DNA of 64,000 bases, from positions 11,089,469 to 11,153,468 of the forward strand of contig NC_064472.1 in assembly GCF_023343835.1 (NCBI RefSeq). Direction: 5' to 3'. Below the pieces are notes generated by a model that worked only from the letters and a program-made list of their open reading frames with translations, had not been told where the DNA came from and made no database searches. Within the stretch, counting starts at the first letter, position 1, and each line of letters begins with the position of its first letter. This document shows, one piece after another, positions 10,601 through 22,600 of the stretch. The translations under genes were made by a program, and so were the position numbers. The stretch is from Lagopus muta (taxonomy: Eukaryota; Chordata; Aves; Galliformes; Phasianidae).

Positions 10601-13600
10601 CTCAGCTGATTTTTATTCTTTTCACTAGGTCTGCAACAGAGCCTCCTTGAAATACATAGAAGATCTGTGGCCTGTTGTGAAATAAGGTGACAGGTATATT
10701 TTGAATAGTGCACTGTTGCTCTCCTACAAGGAACTGTATCTTTGTGGATAGAGGATTGGAGCTGGCATCCAGGAAATTCTACTCAGTATCCTCAACATGA
10801 AGACATCTGCCAGGATTGAACAAGTGTTTTTATAAAATATTTTAAGAAGTAATCATTTGGTTACTATTATTATTAAGCCATTGTTAACTGCAAAACTCAG
10901 GATGAGGTCTCCCATTCAGTGCAAGTGGGATTTGTAAGGAAGCAAAATTTGAAAGCACCAAGTCCATACCAGCAAAAATACAGCACATGGCACTTTCTCT
11001 AGAGCTGCTTTTAGCCGGAGCAAACAGTCAGATATAACAAGACTACATGCTTTAGCTGGTATAAATATGTGTCCAGCTGCCTATTAAAATTTGTTGGTAC
11101 AGATTTATATTACAAAGTGGCTTCAAAATCTGATTTTACTCTTGTTTTACCTCAGCCTCTGTTCCCACAAAATTCCAGTCCCAAAAAGTGTAAAGGCAAA
11201 CTCAACGAAGACCATAACATTAAAATAGCAGCAAAAGGGAAACATTTGAACAAATCCCATTTAGTGATCCAGCAGGATAGCTAAAATAAATCCATTTAAT
11301 CTTCCAGGCCATCTGCTTCTTTGTTTCAGGGTACAGTAATTTACAGCTCTAGCTGTGTATCACACGCAATCCTAGGAATGATTCTGGGAAGTCTTAATAA
11401 TGTCTGGGACAATTTTTCCTCTAACACACAAAAACATAGCAGAACCTCTAAGCAGTAACAGCTGTGTCACTCTTTGTGCAGAAGTTTACTTAGCACTGTA
11501 AATTGGCAGCTAATTGTTCATTGCCAAAGTTTCTTTTGAAGACTAATACCTCATTCCAAGGTTCCACTCGCCACTGCAAGCAAGGCTCCGTATTGCAACT
11601 AGTAGTGAGTTGTGGTTTATATCCAAGTAATTGGCAATGAAAAGGCCTGAGAAGTTGCTTCTCACGACTGTCGATGCACTGAACGTCTCGGGTCTTGAAG
11701 CCTCCATTACAGTAGGCAGAGCACTGTAAACAAAAGCAGAAAGGGACACTTCTTCAGAAGATGTCAGCAGATGTGCCCTTCCTGTCTCTCCAGAGATTGC
11801 TCCCAGGCCTCATGCAGCAGCGCCAGCTTCTGACCCCATGCAAAGTCTCTTCTGCTGCTAAGGAAGAAATAAATCTGCTACTCCAAGGATAGGAACAAAT
11901 ACACATTTAATTATTCTGTCTTAATCTAGAATTAAAGCCAGTTCTGCCTATGACACTGAATAGCCTCAGATCAGCTTTGATCTCTATGACCATGTTGCAT
12001 TATAACAACTAATGCCGTTCTCTTTTATCTAAGTAATTATTTCTGAGTTGAACAAGGGAAGTGAACTCACTACTTCCCCTGGGAATTGAAGAGTAGGTGG
12101 AAGAGGAATTAATGTCCTTGTTCACAAAAGTTTCTGGTCCTCTGAATAGAAACAATAGACAGAAGTCACCATGCAAGAAATTGAGTACAAAGCCCCCACA
12201 ACATTTGCAAATTGCATTTGGTATTAAGCGCAGACTGTAAGATCTAGTTTGAAGCACTTTTCCTTTAGGGGAGGGGAAGAATTAGATAAGAGGAATGGAA
12301 CACAGATTTACTACACCAACAGTGGACTGCAGCCATCTTATTCTGATAAGTTGCCTTAAGATAGGTGGAACAAGAAATGAGAAAAACAATTTTGACTGGC
12401 AGAAGCAAACAAACAAATAAAAAAAACCACTTTAATGTATCAAATTGTGGTTATGTCTGTATAGTTCAACTGCTGAAAAGTAGGGATACTAACAACAGTT
12501 ATCTGCTAAGAAAGGTCTTTTGTAGCGAACTATCCTCTTTATTCATGCTCTAAAACATTTGTTTCCCATATTTTATCATTAAATCTGATTTAAAGCCACT
12601 TTCTGTGACATAACTGTCACCTACCTGTTGCAAGAGCAACAACATTTATGAAGAAAAAGTGAAGGTGAAATACACCTTCCTTGAAGTAGGACCACATTAT
12701 GTCTGTGCATCACTTAAAATCAATTTTGAAGATTTAAGTGTGGTCATTTAAGGCCTTGCCTGGGCTTTCTACACAGACACATATTTCACGTACAAATCAC
12801 TTCTATGTCAACAAAATCAATAAAGTAACACAGATTTTTTAACCATAACCTTTTCTGCAGACCCTTCCCTGTACAAATCTGCCCTCTAGTCCAATGGCAC
12901 CAACGCTGTCTGCAAATATGATAAAAAAGTTTGAGAGACCTATTTTTTTTTTCCTATACTAAACCAGCATTATTTCAAACAAAATTTTGTAATTTTTTTC
13001 CTCTTTTGAGCCTTGAAAAATAACCCACTGTTTGATGCTCCAGTTTTAAAAAATGTGAAGACAAGACATAAACATGAATGAAATTACCTTGCTCCAATTT
13101 CCTGTTTTCCAGCTAGCACATGGGCGGAGGTAACATTTTCTGGCATGATCCGGCTTCTTTGCGTGCTGACAATGAGATACATTCTTGCTGCTGCATTCCA
13201 CGTGTCTCCAGAAAGCCCCCATTCCACAAGTGGTAGAGCACTGGTCAAAGCGAGAGAAAAGCCCAAGGGGCAAACTCAAGGTTAGTAAATCATTCTGGAA
13301 ACAATTCATGTGCCTAAACTAATACATCCAGAGCAATTTTAGTTGACCTAATCTCAGATGTTTGTACAGGTGCTCAAAAGAAGGCTTCAAATTTACCCAA
13401 GACTTACTTAAAATGTACCTAATTCTTATTTAAAAATACTTTGCATTTTTTATATTAGGAAAATACCGATTCTGGCTTATACTGCTCACTGCTTTTCCCT
13501 GGCAATCTTCTGCTTTCTAACGCTTTATAAAGCTATAGCAGATGTTCTACTGTTTCCTTCTCTGACCTTTGGGGGCCTAAGGCAAATTATTATTGCTTCA

Positions 13601-16600
13601 AATCTCCATCACTTGTACTTCTCTAATCCTACGCAAATAAGATATTCAGTAAATTGAGTACATGATGCTGAAAATCTGAAATAAATTGCATGAGATTCTT
13701 GGGAAAACTGCACATGAAAAAGATTTTTAAGAATTCAGAGTGGCTATGTGCTTCCAAAAATCTGGGAGGGTTTCAGCACCCGAGATATGAGAACATCGAT
13801 CATGACAGCCAGGCTCCAAAGACTGCATGCTCTTCATCAAAAAGTCTTTACACCCTGAAGCAGGAAGAGGTAAAAAGTAACTAGAAATCCTCAGTCATCT
13901 TTTTCTCCCTTAAAGTGTGAGAGATAGTGAACTATATGCACAGAGTCAAATTCAACATATGCCAATCAGCCTGTAGTTGGTAGAAGAAACACCACAGATA
14001 AGCTTGGATTAAGCCAGAAAAATAACAACTTCTATTGTTGTGGTTTACAGCAAATCTACTTGTCTATCCAAGGAGCAAAGAACTGCCAGAATACTGGTAG
14101 TTACTATGAGATTTATCATCTGCATTACAGTAACAGTAGAAAGAGAGCTTAGCAAGAGAGTAATATATTTAGGTATGGTGACATTGAAATATCAAGGCCT
14201 TAAAGAGAAGATATAAAAAAAGCAGGCACGAAGTTCCAGTAAGGACAAATAAACAGAACAAAAATACAAAAGATGTCAGAATATTGAAATGAAAATGAAT
14301 TGAAAGTAAGGAACAATAAGAAAAGGTTCCATCAAGTTGTACGGAAGAAATACAAACTCTTTGTCCCATGTGAAGTATAATAGCTGACATTCACAGCATT
14401 GTAAGAAATCTCTGGAGATGGCCTTAACCAAGCAGGACCACTTAAAGCTCATTGCCCAAGACCCTAGCAGGATGGAAGAAGTTCAAAGGGGACATGCTTC
14501 ATTTAAAGTTAATTTTAACTAGAAGACATAGCTTGCATCAGAGTAGTAGAAGATTTCTAAAACATTTCAAAATACTAAATTGAAATGTGTTGAGTACCTC
14601 AAATTAATTTCATCTGCTCCATGAAACTGAATGCATTGACCTTCTCCTCTCAATATTCATTCAAATGTTCACAAATATTCTTTGAACTGTTGAGAATTAT
14701 TTTTTAAAAATTGTGGAGGACTGAGAGGGCCCCAGAGGATTACAAAATAATCTTTTTCAAATTATCTTTGGGAAAGGAAAAAGACAGATCCGTGCACTGA
14801 AGAACAAATACCCTAACTTCATTTCACAAGATACAAGAGCAAGTATGAAACAATCAAAACCAAAATGGCATAGAGTGGCAAAGATGATAAAGTAATAATG
14901 CAGTCAACATGGAGCTATCAAGAAAAATTGGGGTATCTGGTTTAATGGTAAAAGAGCTAGTCGACATGATACATTTTTTTATATGATTGTTCTTTTAGCA
15001 AATGATGGAAATATGATTTAAGTGACATTATTACAAGACTGGTGCACAGCTAACTGAAAAACTGTAATAAAGTGGTCCACAATGATTTTAAGTCAAAATG
15101 AAAAGACATTTCAAATATGGCCTTGTAATGCTCTGTCCAGAGCCCAGCTCTTTTCAGAATTTTCATTAACTAACTGAATAATTATGATAGCATGCACTCA
15201 TAAAATGTGCAGACAACACTTGGTTGGGAGAGTTGGCAGGAACATGGAAAGACCGAATCTGAGTTAAAAAACATTGTGCTGAGCTAAAAAACTGTAATGA
15301 AACAGTAAATTGAAATTCAAAAGTTGTTAGTGTGTAACTGAGAACATCAGCTGAGAAGAGAAATATTGCATTGAGAAATCCAAGGCTTACAATGGCCAAC
15401 AAATGGAATGAATTGAAGTGAAAACAAAACAAAGCGAATGTGATCTTAATGTTCACAGAGAGAGTCATATAACATTGTAATAATTATTTCATTTCATTTG
15501 CCAGGTGTCAGCTGGGGCCATAATGAACACCACTGTTGAAGATATATATGGTGAAACTAAAGCAAGTTGAGAGAAAATAAAATCACCACATGCTTAGAAA
15601 ATACAAGAAAAGTGTAAAAAGAACTGGATGGACTTGAATAGAAAACAGACATCCAAGCCATTGTTGAAAAGGCAATGACCTACCATGGCCACTGCATATT
15701 AAAAATAATCTTCATTTTCAATAGAGAAAATTTAAGTAAAATGTAAAGAAAATCATTCTTACAGGGGCAATGAATAGTCATTGATAATCAGTGATAGTCG
15801 GATCACTGGATCTCTCCTTTAAATACCTGTTTGGAATGCACTGGGCTTTGTAGCACAGCCCCTGCACTGACACTCTCTTACAGGGTCCTCCACCCAAGCA
15901 GACTTAAATGTAGGTCTTTGGGCATGTGCAGGATGAAATGCTTCACTTGTACTGCCTGAATATAGGAAGCTCAAGCCATTCCCACCTTGCCATAGGAAGG
16001 CAAAGGAGAAGTTCCAGACTGACATCACAGAGTACATGTCCTACAACCAGAAGTCTGTTACACAACACAAGGCTTTGCTGCCACTCAGAAACCCAGACAG
16101 ACTTAGAATTAGGTAGAGAGAAAACTGATGAGATTCAGGAAGAGCAAACATAGGGTCCTGCACCTGGGGAGGAGTAACTGCACGAACCAGTTCAGATTAG
16201 GGGCTGACCTGCTGGAATGGAGCTCTGCAGATCAGGACCTGGATGTCCTGGAAGTAACAGATTGGCCATGAGCCAGCAGTGTGCCCTTGTGGCCAAGAAT
16301 GCCAATGGTATCCTGGAGTGCATTAAAAGGAGTGCAGCCAGCAGGTCAAGAGAGGTGATCTTCCCCCTCTACTCTGCCCTGGTGAGGTCACATCTGGAGG
16401 ACTGTATTCAGGTTTGGGCACCCAGTTCAAGAAAGACAGGGAACTGCGGGAGAGAGTCCAACAGAGGCCACAGAAATGATGAGGAGTCTGGAACATCTTC
16501 TTTCTGAGGAAAGGCTGAGAGACCTGGCGCTGTTCATAGTGGAGAAGGCTGAGAAGGGATCTCACAACTATTTAAAAATATCTAAAGTGGGGGAGTGAAG

Positions 16601-19600
16601 TGTATGGACCAAGCTCTTTTCAGTAGCTCCCAGCAACAGGGGGCAGAAGGCATGAACTGGAACACAAACCTCTTTATTGGGAAGGTGACAGAGCATAGGA
16701 ACAGGCTGCCCTGAGAGGTTGTAGAGTATCCTTCTCTGGAGACATGCAATACTGTCCTGGATTCTTTTCTGTGCAATGTACTCTGGGGAACCTGCTTTAG
16801 CAGGGTTTGAACTAGATTATCTCCAGAAGTTCCTTCCAACCTCTGCCATTCTGATGTTCTGTGAATCGCCAACCTGACAGGGGAAGAGACTGATCCACAG
16901 GCTGCATCAGACAGAGGGCATCAACAGGATCTTCCTGGTCTACCTGGGCCATAACTCCACTGCTATGGACACACTGACTCATCTCTTGCTGATCTTTTTA
17001 GCCATGTGTTTCTCTATGAATTTGCAACGTTCCAGGTAGGCTAGAGAGCAAACAGACCTTTTAAGAACCTCTTCCATCATCAATGAGACGTAGTGGAGGA
17101 ACATGGGAGAAGACAGAGTTACACAGTTTTTGCCTCTGTTTTTACCAACAGGTCCCCTGCCATACTACCCAAGCCACAGAATCCAAAGGCAAGGACTCGG
17201 AGAATGAAGAACTGCCCACTGTAAAAGAAGACAAGCTGTGAGACCATCTAAGGCATACATGTCCAACCCACTAGTTTCATGTTTTTGCTATTTTTTTTTC
17301 TATATTTCAATTTTTTTTTAAGATGTTGTGTTACTTATATACATTAACTGAACCATATATTTTATATGCAAACCAGAAAATCCCTCTTCAATTAACACAA
17401 CCAGGCAAGACAAAAAGAACCCATAAGAAACCAAAGATGCACAAGTCCATGGGAATTCCTGATGAGATGCATCTGAGAGTCCTGAGGGAACCAGCAGATT
17501 AAGATACCAAGCCACTATGCATCTCAGTTGGGTGAAGATCCCACTGACTGGAAAAGGGGTAATATTAGCACTTATTATTAAAAACAGAAAAAGGAAGAAC
17601 TGAAAAATGACAGGTCACTCAGTTTCATGTCTGCTTCTGGCAAGATCATGGAACAGAACCTCCAAGGAACTATGCTAAAGCACACAGAAAACAGAGAGCG
17701 GAACAGACAACAAAGCTTCACCAAGGATAAATTCTGCTGACAAACCTGGTGGTCTTTTGAGACATGGTGACAGCATTGGTAGATGGGGGAAGAATCCACC
17801 TATCTGGACTTAGGACAAGCATTTGACACTGTCCTGCAAAACACCCTTGGTTGGGGAGACATTTGGAGAGACACTGATTTGAAAGATGGAACACTTGGTA
17901 GATAAGGAACTGGTTGGAAGTTTGCACTCAATGAGTTGCAGCAACAGCTCAGGGCGGAGACCAGTGAAGAGGGGACAGACAGAGGCATTGCCATTATTTT
18001 ATGTCTTTGTTAGCTGCGTGGACAATGGAATTGGATGCAGCACCAAGTGTAGCCATGCAGAGGGACCTGAACAGGCATAAGAGATGGGCCCATGCAAACC
18101 TCATGAAATTCAACCATGCCAAGTGCATGGTCCTGCGCTCAGGTCAGAGTAATCTCAAACAAGAATATAAACCAGGCAATTAGTGGATTGAGAGCAGTTC
18201 TGTAGAGAAAAACTTAGGGGTATCAGTGGATGGAAAGCTGAATATGAGCTGTTAGGGTATCCTGACAATCCAGAAACCCAACTGTATCCTGGAATGCATC
18301 AAAAGAATTGTGACCAAGTGAGGGAGATGACTGTTCCCTCTCCATGTGGATTCTCATGAGACACCACTCTACAAGGCTCCATCTGGAGTACTGTATCCAG
18401 GCCTGGGGCCCATCAGCACAGGAGCTCTTGGAGCAGGACCAGAGGAGGGCAATATGGATAATTAAAGGGCTGGAGAACCTCTCCTGTGAAGAGAGGCTGA
18501 GAGAGGTGGGGCTGTTCAGCCTGGAGAAGAAAAAGACCTGGAGAAACATTATAGCAGCCTTCCATCATTGAAAAAAGGCCTACATGAAAGCTGGAGAGGG
18601 GCTATCAGGGAATGCAGTGATTAGAAACAGCCTAAACAAAACAAGACAAAACAACCAACCAAAGAAAAAGATTTAGCTTAGATAGAAAGTCCTCATTGTG
18701 AGTGTGGTGAGGTTCTGGAACAGGCTGCATAGAGAAGTTGTGCATATCTTATTCTTAGAAGTGTTCTAGATGGGGCTTTGTGCAGCTGGATTGAAATTTG
18801 ATGGTTTTTAAAGTCCCTTCCAACTGAAACCATTCTATGATTCTATGCTCAGTTCAAGGAGGTTTCCAGTTCTGGATTAAAAATGTAAAATGTAAATAGA
18901 CTTCTTGCTATGGTTGCCCCTTTATCAGCTCTGACCTCAGAGTAACTACTGTCCCAGAATATAGCGAAGTAACTGCACAGAAACTTGTAAAAAAGCATAG
19001 TGCTGGGTATTCGTAAAGGAAGGTATGAAAGATTGTGAACACTTTTGAGAAGCCATAAAAAACGTAACAACTTATATTGCTCCTTCAGAGAAAATGTAAC
19101 TTACTCAGGTATTATAACCCCTCAGTAATGATCAGAAATATCCAGACTGGGAAGCTCAGTTCTCCAGTGGACCCGTTTTGCACACAGGAGGGTGACACTC
19201 ACAAAGTTACTCTTTTAAAAGCTTTTGTACCTAAAAAGCTAAGATCTGGGACAAGCTGACACCTTTCAGAACAAGTCTACAAGTCTGAACCTTTCAGTTG
19301 TGTTACACTTCAAAAGAGTTTCCAGTTTTCTGTGAACCGTATTTCTTTTTTCACTCAGAATGACAGAGCTTTCCTAAGTACTACAGGATGCTAAAACTTA
19401 TTTCTCTTCAACCTCCTTTAAGCACAGCCACTAACGCAGATAAAAACTGATACTTTCTCCATTCAAGACATACTTAACACTGTAATTATCAGCTACTGTA
19501 TCCAAAGGTACGGTAATGACCCAAACACAGGCCCAACAACTTTAACTTCAATGTGAACCAGACAAAACACTTCCTCTTTACTGCTGCTACAATCCAGTTC

Positions 19601-22600
19601 CAGTTTACAATTACCTAAACTTCAAAGAACAGTGCAACTTCTCTCCATGAACATACCGGTTTAAATATAGACGAACATTCTCATCTTAACTTTGTATATT
19701 CAAACTGGTTTTACCAGGCCAAATGCAGCTCTGAGTTAGAAGGTATTTGCTTAAAGGTGAATACAAATACTGATAGTGGTATGAGATAGGAACGCACCAC
19801 ATAAATCTGTTAATAGCCAACTAAAGATATGTTTATTAATCATGATACATATGTGCTTTATATAGAAACAAAGCTAGGGTAATGTAGATAAGTTAGGAAA
19901 TACAACTTAGATAGAAATAATATATATACGTTATAGTTACAATACAGTAGCACATGTAGAGCTAACTTGGATTATTTAATAGGTTTGTAAATATCTGAGA
20001 TGTGGGGGGCAGAATGGCGAGGCCGGACTCTTTTCAGTGGTGAGTGGAGACAGGACAAGGGGAAACGGCCGGAAACTGCAGCACAGGAAGTTCTGCACAA
20101 ATGTGCGCAAGAACTTCTTTACAGTGAGGTGACGGAGCACTGGAACAGGCTGCCCAGGGAGGTGGTGGAGTCTCCTTCTCTGGAGATGTTCAAGACCTGC
20201 CTGGATGCCGACCTGTGCGACCTGCTGTAGGGAACCTGCTTTGGCAGGGGGGTTGGACTCGATGATCTCTGGAGCTCCCTTCCAACCCCTACAATTCTGT
20301 GATTCTGTAATTATTTCAAGCACATTTATTGGGTGTCTCTAGGATTCATCTTACAGCCTATCTTTTTCCTGTGCTCTCAAGCAGAGCTCTTGAGGTCTCA
20401 AGGCTGTTGTCAAACTAAATGTCATGTTCCTGGAAAAGCTGCACAGAGCTGTGCTGAATCCATACAGACAAATATGTTTCATTTAAGCATTCTAACATCA
20501 CATATCCTAAGTTCTGTTATCCATTTTTTGTTATAAAAAGTTTTTAATTTGAATTTATGATACTCATGTCGGATAAAAATTTATTTCCCCAGCAGTGGTT
20601 CAGAGAACTGACACACTTTTCACTGTTTATGAACTAAAAGTAACATACCTCACTCCAGTTCCCTACTATCCAGTAGGCATCACCAGGCAAACTGTTGGAT
20701 ATTGTTAGGAGGCTACTTTCTGTGACATTCATCACAATCCTCTCAGATGTTTCCATGTGGTTCTTGAGAGCATGCTTGTTTACTAACAATTGCGTGCTGG
20801 AGGTTACGATGTCAGGGAGCTTCATTTCTGTTCTGCTGTCAGCTTGTCCTCTCCATACTTTACCAAATGTGGTGGGCACTACTGTAACAGACGCTTCTTG
20901 GGTAGTTACTTCTCTGATGGGCACATCAACTTGCAGACTGATAGTGCTTGCTGTTGTCAATCCTTGTGCTGCTCTACCATCAGGAAGGGGCATAGAAGGT
21001 TCTTGGGGATGAGATAAGGGGGGGAGATGAGAAGTCACATCCCCATTTTGAAGGACGGGAGAGTTGGTATCTAGCATTGTGCTCCTGGTTCTGATTTCCA
21101 GATTGTGTTCTGTGCTATGAAGGAAATCAGTTGGTTTCTCACTGCCTTCTGTTGACCCATCAACATCATCAGATTCTTCAGTTAAGTAATCATAGCTGGA
21201 AGTTATTTCTGGACTATTTGTAAAAGAAGAGACAGGAGTGTCGTCACTGTTTTGCAACTCATCCCCTACAGTAGAAACTGTCTCACTTTTAGAAACCTTT
21301 CCAGCATGCTTTATAATTTCAGTACTTAAGCTACTAGGAAAAGGCCATGAAGTAGTATTTTGATGAAAACTATTTTCAGTAGAAAAAACAGGATAATTGT
21401 AAATATCACTTGATCCAGCAAACTTATTTTGTAATGTTACGTTGGTGGTTTCTTCTTTTTGTGGGATTTTATCTAAACCAGAGGATGTAGGCGAGGGAGT
21501 TATAGTTTCAGGCTTGGGAATTCTTGTTGTTGCATGGAACCTTGGGCTTGGAACAGGAATGGGTATTCTGCGAGGTGGGCTCCACTTGGGATTCATAGTT
21601 TTTCGGATTATGATCTTTCCTCTTCTAGGTACCTGTGGGGGTATCAGGAATCTTCTAGCAGAAGGACATTGCTGGAGACCACACAGGGCTTTAGAGTTTG
21701 GTCTTTTGGAACTATCACATGGCTCATGATTATTTTTGGCACAGGTGACACTGCGAGTCCTTATCCCACCACCACAAGTAACTGTGCACTGCAAAAGAAG
21801 AAGAACGAATGTAATTCATCATTCTGCTGCACATGTCAATAAAAATAAGTGTCAAATTGCAGCAGTTTAAGTAAAGAAGGATCTTTATCAATAGTGAAAA
21901 ACTTTTTTTTCCCCTATGGAACAAGCATTCCATTCTGTGATTTTCTTCTATCATGGAGCATTTTTAAAGTTCTTGGAAGAGTAAATGTCAACTTGAGTAA
22001 ACATCACTGATAAAAGACTACATGATAAAGACAAAATATGGAAGTAATATGTCAGAATCTGATTTCTGCTGTGAAACAATCACAAAAATTGTTTAGCCAA
22101 TACCTGTACAATTGAAAGTATAAAAAATAGACTTGAAAGCTGTCATTAAAATATTATTAAAATATATATTGCTTACTACTGGCTGTTCACAATGCCAAAG
22201 ACTTGCTTTGATGATAGCTCATAGATCCTTGTTAACCTTGCAGAATGGATCTTTCATTCAGTTTTAGTGCACTTGCTGCCAGGATTGCAAGCATTTCCCT
22301 TCTAAATTATGGACTTCTAACCCATGTGTCTTTTATCTAAATGGGAGCACTTTCATATACAAAGGATGCTAGAGGCTAAGGATACCCCGTTTTTCCTCTG
22401 ATGTTATGTCCTGTTATGATGTTATGTTAGGTACAACAGTGGGTTAGTTTAGCGGGTGTTTGAAGATATAAGGCTGATTGACGTGTTTGCTGGAGATGTT
22501 ACATATAACCTGGTGAAGGACGTCCCCTTAAGATCTGAGGGAACCCTACCAACTCATTTAGCTGGTTTAAAATAGATGCTCAACACAAACACTCCTATTG

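Larger units (their letters stand above)
6837..11549 (-). other. ADAMTS12: intron between the TSR6 exon and the last-TSR exon; expected TSR exon not found
   Basis: About 4.7 kb. Mammalian ADAMTS12 has a phase 0/0 exon here for the penultimate TSR (CSRSCGGG...CxWxxGNWD). I scanned the minus strand for a codable Cys-Gly-Gly-Gly (plus-strand ccnccnrca) behind an AG and found none. Content seen: two CR1 copies arranged tail to tail (9100-9454 and 9591-9828) and an AT dinucleotide run at 8009-8026. Confidence 0.55.
13241..20648 (-). other. ADAMTS12: ADAMTS12 intron, 7.4 kb, CR1-rich
   Basis: Holds an ancient CR1 (14700-15480), two abutting CR1 copies (16060-16866 and 16880-18847) and one young CR1 (19980-20309), all on the plus strand, antisense to the gene. 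The stretches 13241-14700 and 18850-19980 contain nothing I recognise. Confidence 0.75.

Noticed and set aside
20695..21842. Overlapping plus-strand open frames opposite the mucin exon
   Set aside because: Shadows of the long ADAMTS12 exon on the minus strand, which alone has splice sites and homology.
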